From positions 12,373 to 76,372 of the forward strand of contig JAZLGF010000028.1 in assembly GCA_045616165.1 (NCBI GenBank): DNA of 64,000 bases, written 5' to 3'. Shown piece after piece: positions 54,803-63,603 of the stretch. The notes under the pieces were generated by a model that saw only the letters and a list, made by a program, of their open reading frames with translations, was not told the DNA's origin and did no database searches. The translations under genes and the position numbers were made by a program. This DNA is from RGIG5612 sp045616165. GTDB lineage: Bacteria > Bacillota > Clostridia > Lachnospirales > Lachnospiraceae. Each line of letters begins with the position of its first letter. Within the stretch, counting starts at the first letter, position 1.

Positions 54803-54850
54803 TTGTAAAACAAAGTTTAGCGTGATACAATTGTGGTGAACATATGTTCG
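54803..54850 (+). promoter_or_regulatory. Promoter with LexA (SOS) box upstream of the KilA-N gene
   Basis: TTGTAA (54803-54808), 17-base spacer, TACAAT (54826-54831), and just downstream TGAACATATGTTCG (54837-54850), which differs at one position from the Gram-positive LexA box CGAACATATGTTCG. The site covers the expected transcription start region, so LexA repression is likely. Confidence 0.7.
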
Positions 54851-54891
54851 CCTAAAACTGAATGATTATAAAATAATATGAGAGGTCATAA

Positions 54892-55704
54892 ATGAACAAA
54901 ATTGTTGTAAAGGATACAGAAATAAATGTAGTTCAAATTAATGAGGAGGATTATATTTGTCTGACAGACATGATTAAAGCCAAAGATGGAGATTTCTTTA
55001 TTACCGATTGGCTTAGAAATAGAAATACACTTGAGTATATCGGTATTTGGGAGAAGGTGTATAATCCGAATTTTAATTATGGCGAATTCGCCATAATTAG
55101 AAATCAATCAGGCCTTAACAGTTTTAAAATAAGTGTTAAGGAATTTGTGGCAAAAACAAACGCTGTATGTATTCAGGCTAAAGCTGGAAGATACGGTGGA
55201 ACATATGCACATAAAGATATTGCCTTTGAGTTTGCAATGTGGATTAGCCCGGAATTTAAAATATATATCATCAAAGAGTTTCAGCGTTTGAAGGCGGAGG
55301 AACAAAAACTGTTTGGCTGGTCTGCGAAAAGAGAGTTAACGAAAATAAACTATCATATACATACTGATGCGATAAAAAACAATTTGATCCCAACGGAAGT
55401 GACATCAGAACAAAAAGCATTTATTTATGCAGATGAAGCTGATATGCTTAATGTTGCCTTGTTTGGCATAACGGCAAAACAATGGAGAAATCAGAATCCA
55501 GATAAAAAAGGTAATATCAGGGACTATGCCACAATAAATCAATTGATATGTTTAGCAAATATGGAAAATTTGAATGCTGTATTAATTAATGACAACATGT
55601 TTCAAAGCGAAAGACTTGAAAAACTTAATAAAATAGCTATTCAACAAATGAAAATTCTCGAGAATATTGAAGATAAAATACCGCTGATTGAAAATAATAA
55701 ATAA
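54892..55704 (+). CDS. KilA-N domain protein (phage antirepressor-like)
   Basis: A 270-residue protein with a KilA-N DNA-binding domain in the first 130 residues (CLTDMIKA, AKAGRYGGTYAHKDIAFEFAMWISPEF) and a C-terminal domain with two helical segments. KilA-N proteins occur in phages and phage-derived islands. A LexA box in its promoter indicates DNA-damage induction. AGAGGT precedes the ATG. It lies outside the likely right end of the mobilizable element, next to a decayed second copy. Confidence 0.85.
   Translation: MNKIVVKDTEINVVQINEEDYICLTDMIKAKDGDFFITDWLRNRNTLEYIGIWEKVYNPNFNYGEFAIIRNQSGLNSFKISVKEFVAKTNAVCIQAKAGRYGGTYAHKDIAFEFAMWISPEFKIYIIKEFQRLKAEEQKLFGWSAKRELTKINYHIHTDAIKNNLIPTEVTSEQKAFIYADEADMLNVALFGITAKQWRNQNPDKKGNIRDYATINQLICLANMENLNAVLINDNMFQSERLEKLNKIAIQQMKILENIEDKIPLIENNK
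55074..55099. repeat. Perfect 26-base palindrome inside the KilA-N gene
   Basis: The left arm TAATTATGGCGAA (55074-55086) is the exact reverse complement of 55087-55099. It lies in the coding sequence for NYGEFAII. Confidence 0.9.
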
Positions 55705-55782
55705 AGTACATTGTTTAGCATTTGATAAAAGGTGTGCTTATGCCTTTTATGCGGGGAAAATCAACCATTGGTTCGTGTATTA

Positions 55783-55805
55783 AAGCATAATTATCGGTTA
55801 TGCTT
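55783..55805. promoter_or_regulatory. Inverted repeat upstream of the XRE/zinc-ribbon gene
   Basis: AAGCATAA (55783-55790) and TTATGCTT (55798-55805) form a perfect 8-base inverted repeat 25 bases before the start; candidate autoregulatory operator. A further inverted repeat, ATAAAAGG/CCTTTTAT, lies at 55725-55750. Confidence 0.4.
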
Positions 55806-55829
55806 GAGACATGAAAGGAGGTGCCCGAT

Positions 55830-56444
55830 ATGGATCAAATTAAAATTGGAAAGTTTATAGCATCCTGCAGAAAAGAACAAGGCATGACTCAGATAGCACT
55901 TGCTGAGGAACTTGGAATCAGTGACAGGGCGATATCAAAATGGGAGACGGGAAGGTCTATGCCAGATTCCGGAATTATGCTAGAGCTATGCGATATTCTA
56001 AAAATAAATGTCAATGAGCTTTTGTCGGGCGAAAAGATTATGGCAGAATTATATGATAAACATGCCGAAGAAAATCTTATGGCAATGAGACGGGAGATTG
56101 AAGAAAAGAACAGACAGATGCTTAAGACAGAGTACTGGATTGCATTCCCGGGTATTATTTCTGGAGTGGTTATGGTGCTTGTTGCGGGGTTGATAGAAAT
56201 GCCCGTATGGTTAAGAATTGCTTTAATTGTATGTGCTGGGATGATAATTTTTGTAATATGCTTTATTTCAGTCGGCATTGAGCAAAAAGCTGGATACTAT
56301 GAGTGTCAGCAATGTCATCATAGATATGTGCCGACGTATATGCAGGTAAATCTTGCTCCGCATATAGGCAGGACAAGGTACATGAAATGTTCTGAGTGTG
56401 GTAAAAAGAACTGGCATAAGAAAGTGCTGACAAAAGAAGATTAA
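55830..56444 (+). CDS. XRE-family regulator with membrane helices and C-terminal zinc ribbon
   Basis: A 204-residue protein: N-terminal XRE HTH (MTQIALAEELGISDRAISKWETGRSMPD, about 17-44), two hydrophobic helices (about 115-155) and a C-terminal zinc-ribbon-like part (CQQCHHRYVP ... MKCSECGKK). This layout is known from Clostridial regulators that sense at the membrane. The ATG at 55830 is chosen because AAAGGAGG (55814-55821) precedes it by 8 bases. Confidence 0.85.
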   Translation: MDQIKIGKFIASCRKEQGMTQIALAEELGISDRAISKWETGRSMPDSGIMLELCDILKINVNELLSGEKIMAELYDKHAEENLMAMRREIEEKNRQMLKTEYWIAFPGIISGVVMVLVAGLIEMPVWLRIALIVCAGMIIFVICFISVGIEQKAGYYECQQCHHRYVPTYMQVNLAPHIGRTRYMKCSECGKKNWHKKVLTKED

Positions 56445-56480
56445 TCATACTATATTCCTACCTATTTTTATTACCGATGA

Positions 56481-56839
56481 AGTGGTACTGCTATCAAAAC
56501 ACAAGTAATAACACAGCGGCTGGGAGAAATCCCGGCCGTTACTGTTCATAATTGGCTAAGAGGAAGAGATATTATTGAATTTCTTGGATTATGGGAGATT
56601 CTTCATAATGTTGATTTTAAACCCATCGAATTCGAGGGGTTTAGGATGCAAGCAGGAGCACATGCATTTACAATGTCACCAAAAAAATGGATAGAGAAAA
56701 CTACAATGCGATTATGATTAAGCAAGAAATTCCACAGTCAGAAAGAATTGTGTACCTGCGTGACTTGGCAATTCAACAACTTAAAACATTACAATCGTTA
56801 GATGTTTCAAAGATAACTTCGCTGGAGAATAATGAATAA
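56481..56839 (+). pseudogene. Decayed KilA-N domain gene
   Basis: From 56481 one frame reads VITQRLGEIPAVTVHNWL, LRGRDIIEFLGLWEILHNVD and MSPKKWIEKT before a TGA at 56715-56717. A shifted frame then continues with a C-terminus reading IPQSERIVYLRDLAIQQL, ending at TAA 56837-56839. Comparison with the intact gene at 54892 (DWLRNRNTLEYIGIWEKVYN) shows it is a KilA-N relative with at least one frameshift and no proper start. Confidence 0.7.
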
Positions 56840-56846
56840 TGTTATA

Positions 56847-56888
56847 ATTTAGGTGGAGAAAATATTAGAAATGTTTCCTCGCCTAAAT
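56847..56888. repeat. Imperfect inverted repeat in the phage-remnant intergenic region
   Basis: ATTTAGGTGGAGAAA (56847-56861) and TTTCCTCGCCTAAAT (56874-56888) are complementary at 12 of 15 positions. Two short LTDE-V-LLSK coding remnants flank it (about 56470 and 56891). The remaining sequence to 57010 shows no gene; a TTGACA at 56981-56986 may be the -35 of the next operon. Confidence 0.5.
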
Positions 56889-57068
56889 TACTTACCGATG
56901 AGACGGTTGCATTATTGTCCAAAATTTTTTAGCGGGGCATGGTTTATACAAAATATCGATAAAATTCATCCTTTAATTGCTTGACAACCTTTAGCTTGTA
57001 ATGTAGCGTTTTTGTATAGGAAATATCTCAAAGTTTTCGGGCAAAAAGAAAAAAGGGAAGGTATGTTT

Positions 57069-59150
57069 ATGGGGTATGATGTTTTGTTTTCTCCGATGAA
57101 TATCGGCTCAATGACGGTTAAAAACCGAATCGTGATGGCAGCAGCAGAAGTCAGCATGGCACAGACCGATGGCAAGCCAACAAAGAGGTTGATGGACTAT
57201 TATGAAGCGCGAGCAAAAGGAGGAGTTGGACTTATAATTCCTGGAATCACGCGTGTAAATGATATGGGTGGTGCGTCAACATTTACACAACTATCTATGA
57301 GCCATGATTATCATATAGCGCCAATGCGCGAATTTGCTAGAAGAATTCATAGTCACGGATCAAAACTTTGTATCCAACTTCATCATGCCGGAAGGCAAGG
57401 ATATTCAAGTTCAATAAATTCACTTCCACTTGTAATTCCAATTGTTAGAAAAATCCCAAAAGTTCTTAATGGGCTTTATGCATGCACACCATTGCTTCTA
57501 GGTCTTGAAGCAAAAGGTATTTGTATGTCGGTTCAGGCGCCATCAAAGTGTGAACTTGCGGTACATGGCGCGATGCGAATGCATGCGATGAGTAACCGCG
57601 AAGTTAAAAAGCTCATAAAGAATTTTGTTGATGCAGCATATAGAGCAAAGCTTGCGAGTGTAGATGCTGTTGAGTTGCATGCGGGACATGGATATATGAT
57701 TCAGCAATTTCTTTCACCAAATACAAATCATAGAACGGATGAGTATGGCGGAAGTTTTGATAATAGAATGCGTTTCATCACAGAAATAATCGAAGGCATA
57801 CGCGAAAAATGCGGAAAAGATTTTCCTTTGATAGTTCGCATCACAGTTGATGAAATGTATGAGCGCATAGGATTAAAAGGGAAAGGCTACGACTTAGAAA
57901 CAGGAAAACTTATTGCAAAACGTCTTGAGGAATTGGGCGTTGATGCGCTTAATGTAACGAGCGCATGTTACGAAGTTTATAACGGATGGCTAGAGCCAAC
58001 AACTTACGAACCTGGTTGGCGAAAATATCTGGCAAAAGAAATAAAGAGCGTTGTAAGTATTCCGGTAATTGCGGCAAATGTTATTAGAACGCCGCAGCAG
58101 GCAGAGCAGCAGCTTGAAGAAGGCTATCAAGATTTTATTGCGTCAGCAAGAACATTTTTCTGCGATCCAGAATGGGCTAAAAAAGCTAAAGAAGGAAGAC
58201 CGGAAGAAATTCGTCGCTGTATAGGTTGCCTTCATTGCATGAAGACATTTATGAATAATGCGACAATAGGAAAGCCAACAGAGTGTGCGCTTAATATGAG
58301 CTTCGGCCGTGAGACAGAATATGAGAATATGCCAGTAAATGGCGATGGAAGAAAAGTAGTTGTTGTTGGAGCTGGACCAGCGGGACTTATAGCTGGTCAA
58401 ACTCTTGCAAAACGAGGATTTGATGTTGAAATATTTGATAAAAATGAAAAGGCTGGTGGACAAGTTATTGCTGCGGCAAAATGTAATTTGCGCGATAAGC
58501 TTTACTGGAGTATCGAAGATTTAATAACACTAGCTAAGAAGTCGGGAGCAAAACTAACACTCGGAAAAGAAATTAGCGTAGACGATATTAAACAGATTAA
58601 TCCTTATGCTGTTATCTTAGCAACAGGCGGAGTTCCAGTCGTTCCAAAATCAATTCCAGGAACAGACAAAGAAAATGTATGCACTGCTGATGAAATAATT
58701 TTGAAACAAAAAGAAATTTCAGATAGCAAAGTTATTGTCGTTGGCTCAGGAATGACCGGCCTTGAAACTGCTGAGATTTTAGGAGAAGCAAAAAATAATG
58801 TAACAGTAGTAGAAATGGCAGGGGAAATTGCACCGGGTGCGTGGTTCCAACTTGTTGATGATGAGATGGAACGATTAAATCCTTTAGGCGTAGAGTTTAT
58901 GCTTAATACAAAACTTGTTTCAATAGAGGATGGACATGTTGTTTGCGAAGATGCAAAATCAGGTGAAAAGGAAAAAATTGATGCAGACTATGTTGTTCTT
59001 TCTTTAGGCGTTCAGCCAACACCGGGAGTAGCTGAAGAAATTGAAAAACTAAAGAATATCAAAATTTATAGAGTCGGCGATGCACTTTCAAGTGGTACAA
59101 TTGCAGATGCATGCCATAGCGCTTTCGAGACTGTACTTGCTATAGATTAA
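57069..59150 (+). CDS. NADH:flavin oxidoreductase / 2-enoate reductase-like protein (FMN, Fe-S, FAD)
   Basis: A 693-residue protein of the old-yellow-enzyme/2,4-dienoyl-CoA reductase family (as BaiCD/BaiH or FldZ). It has an N-terminal FMN TIM barrel (HHAGRQGY; HAGHGYMIQQFLSPNTNHR), a cysteine cluster for [4Fe-4S] (CIGCLHC plus a later Cys, about 385-412) and a C-terminal FAD/NAD(P)H module (VVVVGAGPAGLIAG). It should reduce an activated C=C bond. Start at 57069 gives better spacing to GGGAAGG than the ATG at 57063. The substrate is unknown; the next genes are an SDR and an aldehyde oxidoreductase. Confidence 0.88.
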   Translation: MGYDVLFSPMNIGSMTVKNRIVMAAAEVSMAQTDGKPTKRLMDYYEARAKGGVGLIIPGITRVNDMGGASTFTQLSMSHDYHIAPMREFARRIHSHGSKLCIQLHHAGRQGYSSSINSLPLVIPIVRKIPKVLNGLYACTPLLLGLEAKGICMSVQAPSKCELAVHGAMRMHAMSNREVKKLIKNFVDAAYRAKLASVDAVELHAGHGYMIQQFLSPNTNHRTDEYGGSFDNRMRFITEIIEGIREKCGKDFPLIVRITVDEMYERIGLKGKGYDLETGKLIAKRLEELGVDALNVTSACYEVYNGWLEPTTYEPGWRKYLAKEIKSVVSIPVIAANVIRTPQQAEQQLEEGYQDFIASARTFFCDPEWAKKAKEGRPEEIRRCIGCLHCMKTFMNNATIGKPTECALNMSFGRETEYENMPVNGDGRKVVVVGAGPAGLIAGQTLAKRGFDVEIFDKNEKAGGQVIAAAKCNLRDKLYWSIEDLITLAKKSGAKLTLGKEISVDDIKQINPYAVILATGGVPVVPKSIPGTDKENVCTADEIILKQKEISDSKVIVVGSGMTGLETAEILGEAKNNVTVVEMAGEIAPGAWFQLVDDEMERLNPLGVEFMLNTKLVSIEDGHVVCEDAKSGEKEKIDADYVVLSLGVQPTPGVAEEIEKLKNIKIYRVGDALSSGTIADACHSAFETVLAID

Positions 59151-59176
59151 GTTTTGCAAACTAAAAGGAGAGGGAA

Positions 59177-59971
59177 ATGATAGAAAACAAAAACATTGTT
59201 TTAACTGGAGGTTCAAGTGGAATTGGAAAGTCTATCTTGGAAAGGCTTGCAAAAGAAAGTGGCAATAAAATTATTGTTGCATGTAGAAGCGCTGCAAGTA
59301 TTACAGGATTTGGTGAAAACGTAATTCCATTTACCTGCGATTTAAGCTCTAAGGAAGGCGTTGATTCTTTGTTTGAAAAAATAGGTGAAGAGTTTGACAT
59401 GGCCGACCTTATTATTTCGAATGCGGGTGCACCATATTATGAAAAAATTGATTATGTTGATTGGGGCCGCATTGAGCGCATTTATAACCTCAATACAATT
59501 TCGCATATCTATATTTATCAAAAATATTTAGAACATCTTAATGGAAGAGCAGGTCAGCTTTGTTACACAATTTCAGCAATGGGAGAAATGGCTCTTCCGG
59601 GTTATGCGCTTTATTCGTCAACAAAATTTGCTATGAAGGGATTCCAACAAGCAATAAGAAGAGAAGGCGTAAAGAACTTAAAACTTACATGTATCTATCC
59701 GGTTTCGACCAGCACTAACTTCTTTAATGTTGGTGGCAATGGAATTGAAATGGAAAAACCATTCCCTGTTCAAACGCCTGAAAAAGTTGCTGACGTAACT
59801 ATAAAAGCGATTGAAAAAGGAAGAAAAAATGTATATCCATGTGGACTATATATTTTCTCAAAAGTTCTTATGACAATTTTGCCACCGGTAAGAAGTATTT
59901 ACCTTGGCATGGAACAAAAAAGACTTGAAAGATTTTTAGCACGTGTAGAGGCTGCTAAAAAAGAACAGTAA
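59177..59971 (+). CDS. Short-chain dehydrogenase/reductase
   Basis: A 264-residue SDR with the NAD(P) motif TGGSSGIGKS near the N-terminus, ISNAGAP, a catalytic serine in TISAMG and the YALYSSTK (YxxxK) motif. It probably interconverts a keto or aldehyde group and an alcohol. AGGAGAGGG precedes its ATG. Co-directional with the enoate-reductase-like and aldehyde oxidoreductase genes, suggesting one pathway. The substrate cannot be read. Confidence 0.9.
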   Translation: MIENKNIVLTGGSSGIGKSILERLAKESGNKIIVACRSAASITGFGENVIPFTCDLSSKEGVDSLFEKIGEEFDMADLIISNAGAPYYEKIDYVDWGRIERIYNLNTISHIYIYQKYLEHLNGRAGQLCYTISAMGEMALPGYALYSSTKFAMKGFQQAIRREGVKNLKLTCIYPVSTSTNFFNVGGNGIEMEKPFPVQTPEKVADVTIKAIEKGRKNVYPCGLYIFSKVLMTILPPVRSIYLGMEQKRLERFLARVEAAKKEQ

Positions 59972-60031
59972 AAAATTCTTGACGAAGTATACGCCGAAGG
60001 TATCGGTTGTGAATATGGAGAATATTGGAAA

Positions 60032-62017
60032 ATGAAATCATGTACTGGCAAAGTGCTGCTTGTTGATTTAACAAAAGGCAGCACACAAATAAAAAAAATA
60101 CCGGATGAAGTTTATGAAAAAGTTCTTTTAGGAAAAGGACTTGCCGCTTGGTACTTATATAAAAATATTCCAGCGGATGCAGACCCTTTGGGGCCTGAAA
60201 ATATTTTGAGCTTTGTATCTGGCGCACTTACAGGTACAGGCGCGCTGCTTTGTGGAAGATGGGACGTTGCATGTAAAAGCCCATTAACAGGGGGCTGGGG
60301 CGATGCTAACTGCGGAGGAGTTTTTTCTCCTGCAATAAAGCAGTGTGGCTATGATGCGATTTTCATTTCTGGAAAATCTGACAAGCCAGTATATTTATAT
60401 TGCGACAATACGAAAGCAGAAATTCGCGATGCTTCTAAATATTGGGGTATGGATGCGGTTGATGCTGAAAATAAAATGCATGAAGAACTCGACGCGCAGT
60501 CGAGAAAACGTCCATGTATAGCAGTAATTGGACAAGCCGGCGAAAAACTTTCTTTGATTTCTGGTATATGTAATGAAGGTGGAAGAATTGCTGCACGCAG
60601 TGGTGTTGGAGCAGTTATGGGAAGCAAGATGCTTAAGGCTGTTGTGCTTGCGGGCGCAAAGCCAATGCCATGTGCAGATAAAGATGCCGTTAAAGCGATA
60701 TCGAAAAAACTTGGCAAAAAAGTTATGAAGATGAAGATGCCAGGTGGGATCGGAGGATTTTTAGGATTTGGAGGAACGATGCTTGGTAAGCTTCCGTCTA
60801 TGCCACTTGATGGTTCAATGACAACATTGATTTTCCGCGAGTGGGGTACGCCTTCTAATACGCCGATGGCAATAACCAGTGGCGACGGGCCTATTAAAAA
60901 CTGGGCAGCAGGGCCAAGGGAAGCAAAGGGTATGACCGCAGCATACAACCCTGACAAAATCAACAAAATTGAAAAAGTTAAGTATCATTGCTATTCATGT
61001 CCGATAGGATGCGGCGGGAAATTGCATCTTAATTCTAATTCTTTTTCGGATTACGAGGAGACACATAAACCAGAATATGAAACTATCCAAGCGTTTGGAC
61101 CGCTTCTTAAGAATGCTTCACTTGATAGCGTGCTTGCAATAAATGAAATCTTAAATCGCGCTGGCGTGGATTCAATTTCTGCTGGAAACACTGTAGCATG
61201 GGCTTTTGAATGTTATGAAAAAGGAATTATTACAAAGGAACAAACGGAAGGACTTGAACTTAACTGGGGCAATTCCGAAACTATTGTTAAGTTGACGCAG
61301 ATGCTTGTAAATAGAGAAGGCTTTGGAAACGATTTGGCTGACGGTGTTAAAAGAGCATCAGCAAAATATGGTGGTGGGGAGTTTGCAATGCATGTAGGTG
61401 GGCAAGAGCCAGGTATGCATGACACACGAAACGATCCACAACTTGCGGTACATATGGTTGCTGAGCCAGCGCCTGGAAAACATACTGTTGGAATGGCTAT
61501 TCAGTATGGGGCAATGTCGTTAAATGAGATTTGTTCATGGGCACCGAAGGCAAAGGTTCATTCGAAGGCAACTGACCTAGAGCCGACAAAAGAAAATGCT
61601 ATGATTAGTAAGGCGAATGCATGCTATTCTATGCTGACGGATGCTGTTGGCGGATGTTACTATGGTGAGATGATGGGGGTTCATTTATGGAATCCTATCC
61701 AATATTTGAATGCGGCAGCGAACTGGAATTATGATGGCGATTATTACATGGAAATCGGCGAGCGAATTCAAACTTTAAGGCAAATGTTTAATATTAAGCA
61801 TGGCTTTAATCCAGCTGATGTTAAATTGCCAAAAAGGATGATGGGAGAACCACCGCTTAGCAACGGACCGCTTAAAGGCATAACACTTAAAAATGAAGAG
61901 CAAGTTTCTATGCATTGGGAAGCATTTGGCTGGGATTCTAAGACCGGCGAGCCACTTTTAGAAACAATCGAAAAGTTAGGAATAAATAAACTTATGGAGG
62001 TGAACCTCGATGAGTAA
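60032..62017 (+). CDS. aor: Tungsten-dependent aldehyde:ferredoxin oxidoreductase
   Basis: A 661-residue AOR-family protein. The N-terminal GKVLLVDLTKG and SGALTGTGALLCGRWDVACKSP regions and the [4Fe-4S] motif CYSCPIGC (about residues 318-325) identify the family. It interconverts carboxylic acids and aldehydes with ferredoxin as electron partner. It overlaps the ferredoxin gene by 8 bases, so that ferredoxin is likely its direct partner. AOR allows acids to be reduced to aldehydes in acetogens, in keeping with the organism type. The preceding 60 bases hold only a weak ribosome binding site. Confidence 0.9.
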   Translation: MKSCTGKVLLVDLTKGSTQIKKIPDEVYEKVLLGKGLAAWYLYKNIPADADPLGPENILSFVSGALTGTGALLCGRWDVACKSPLTGGWGDANCGGVFSPAIKQCGYDAIFISGKSDKPVYLYCDNTKAEIRDASKYWGMDAVDAENKMHEELDAQSRKRPCIAVIGQAGEKLSLISGICNEGGRIAARSGVGAVMGSKMLKAVVLAGAKPMPCADKDAVKAISKKLGKKVMKMKMPGGIGGFLGFGGTMLGKLPSMPLDGSMTTLIFREWGTPSNTPMAITSGDGPIKNWAAGPREAKGMTAAYNPDKINKIEKVKYHCYSCPIGCGGKLHLNSNSFSDYEETHKPEYETIQAFGPLLKNASLDSVLAINEILNRAGVDSISAGNTVAWAFECYEKGIITKEQTEGLELNWGNSETIVKLTQMLVNREGFGNDLADGVKRASAKYGGGEFAMHVGGQEPGMHDTRNDPQLAVHMVAEPAPGKHTVGMAIQYGAMSLNEICSWAPKAKVHSKATDLEPTKENAMISKANACYSMLTDAVGGCYYGEMMGVHLWNPIQYLNAAANWNYDGDYYMEIGERIQTLRQMFNIKHGFNPADVKLPKRMMGEPPLSNGPLKGITLKNEEQVSMHWEAFGWDSKTGEPLLETIEKLGINKLMEVNLDE

Positions 62018-62231
62018 AAAACCTTTTTTCAATATAAACGAATGTATTAATTGCGGAATATGTGTGCAGGCATGTCCTTTGTCTTGTCTTGAACTTTCAC
62101 TTGAAGGCAAACAGGGAAAATATAAAAATGTATTTCCACAGCTTGTATCAGATAAATGCACAGGATGCGGGCTTTGTGCTGATAGCTGCCCTATGGATTC
62201 GATAGAAATAAGAAATAATGATGTGCTTTAA
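62010..62231 (+). CDS. 2[4Fe-4S] ferredoxin
   Basis: A 73-residue ferredoxin with two complete cluster motifs, CINCGICVQACP and CTGCGLCADSCP, and an insertion of about 17 residues between them. The start ATG lies inside the end of the aor gene, after GGAGGTG. Probably the electron carrier of the adjacent AOR. Confidence 0.93.
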   Translation: MSKKPFFNINECINCGICVQACPLSCLELSLEGKQGKYKNVFPQLVSDKCTGCGLCADSCPMDSIEIRNNDVL

Positions 62232-62272
62232 GTGCAAAAAGGTTAAATAACATTTTGTTTTAAGAGGGTAAA

Positions 62273-63571
62273 ATGAACGAAAGACTGATTAAAAATATGC
62301 CGTCCGCAATTCCGTTGCTTATGGCATCGGGAAAGAAATTTGATTTTTCAATCAATATAAGAATTGAACTGACAGAAGAAGTAGATGTAAAACTTCTTAG
62401 ATATGCTGTTGAGAAAGCAAGGGCGCGCTACCCATATTTTTATGTTTGTCTTACACATGAGGAATCGGGCAATCTTCAGTTAGTAGATAATCCGGAACCA
62501 ATTGTGGTAAACGATAGCTTAATACCTCCGACGCTTTTATGCTCTGAAAGCAATAATCATATACAGGCGTTTTCATGTGAAGGAAAGATTATTTGGCATC
62601 ATATCCATCATGCTTTTATAGATGGAACAGGTGTTAACCGATACATCCAAACTATCTTATATTTGTATTTTTCAGAAAAATATCACAAAGATTTTAATTC
62701 GCCAGGAGTGCGTTTGCCGGGAGATGAGATACTACAAGAAGAAAGCACAGATCCGCTACTTAGGTTTTACCCTGAGATTGAGAACGTAAAAAATAATCAG
62801 CAGCAAGCGCCGCCACCAGCAGGATTTGGCTGGGACAGCAAATATATAAAAGAATGTGTGCCAACGGTGTTTTATATTACCGTTCCAGAAGATGCGTTTG
62901 TCAAATATTCAAAAGATAAAGATAGTTCACCAGCAACACTTCCAATAGTGTTCATGTTGAAAACAATATATGCTTTACATGATGAAAAACTTCCTGTGAA
63001 TGCGATAGTTATGGCAAATGGTAGGCAAGCTCTTATGTGCGATTCGTTTATGGGCACATGTGTAAGCCAAGCAAGGATAACATATCCGCCAAAGTTAAGA
63101 GACTGGGATGTTCAACAGATTGCAACTGTAACAAGAGGTGCTGTAATTTTGCAAACTCATCCAGATAGTGTAGAACAACAACTTAAGCAACTTGCGATGC
63201 TTTCAAATTATGCATGGAATATGAAAGATAAGCAGGTCGCAAAGGAAATGCTTACAGAAATGTTTGCCCCAAAAGAAAAGGACAGCTCAATGACAATAGG
63301 TTGTAGTTATCCTGGAGCAATACTTTGGGGTGAACTTAACGATTTTATTTCATCAATAAATTGTGTAATAGATCCAAGCGCTGACTTAATGACATTTTCA
63401 TCTAGTGTAAGCGCAATTAATGGAAAATTTTGTATTACGCATATTCAAAATTTCTCATCAGATGTTTATGTAAAGCAATTCTGTAAGGAATTAGAAAAAG
63501 AAGGTATCTGCTGTACATGTTCTAGAGCCTATCCTGCATACTATGCAAAAACTTCAGATATTAATTTATAA
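62273..63571 (+). CDS. Condensation-domain-like acyltransferase (alcohol acetyltransferase/WES-type)
   Basis: A 432-residue protein with the HHxxxDG catalytic motif of CoA-dependent acyltransferases (HHAFIDGTG, about residues 116-124). The chloramphenicol-acetyltransferase-like fold suggests transfer of an acyl group onto an alcohol or amine. It follows aor and ferredoxin and precedes a lipid-type phosphatidyltransferase, so a lipid or ester product is possible. Preceded by AGAGGG. Confidence 0.75.
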   Translation: MNERLIKNMPSAIPLLMASGKKFDFSINIRIELTEEVDVKLLRYAVEKARARYPYFYVCLTHEESGNLQLVDNPEPIVVNDSLIPPTLLCSESNNHIQAFSCEGKIIWHHIHHAFIDGTGVNRYIQTILYLYFSEKYHKDFNSPGVRLPGDEILQEESTDPLLRFYPEIENVKNNQQQAPPPAGFGWDSKYIKECVPTVFYITVPEDAFVKYSKDKDSSPATLPIVFMLKTIYALHDEKLPVNAIVMANGRQALMCDSFMGTCVSQARITYPPKLRDWDVQQIATVTRGAVILQTHPDSVEQQLKQLAMLSNYAWNMKDKQVAKEMLTEMFAPKEKDSSMTIGCSYPGAILWGELNDFISSINCVIDPSADLMTFSSSVSAINGKFCITHIQNFSSDVYVKQFCKELEKEGICCTCSRAYPAYYAKTSDINL

Positions 63572-63603
63572 TGACTGATAAAAGTTATGTGGAGAAATAA
63601 ATA

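Noticed and set aside
29612..54891. Direct att repeats flanking the element
   Set aside because: By-eye comparison of 29.55-30.66 kb with 54.69-54.90 kb found only matches of 6-7 bases, which are expected by chance; exact ends remain undetermined.
56966..57175. Minus-strand 69-codon frame before the enoate reductase gene
   Set aside because: Antisense to the enoate reductase 5' end, no Shine-Dalgarno and no domain.
60349..60966. A 205-codon open frame on the minus strand inside the aldehyde oxidoreductase gene
   Set aside because: It is an antisense shadow of a clearly conserved gene and its product is a low-complexity Pro/Ser/Ile-rich sequence with no domain.
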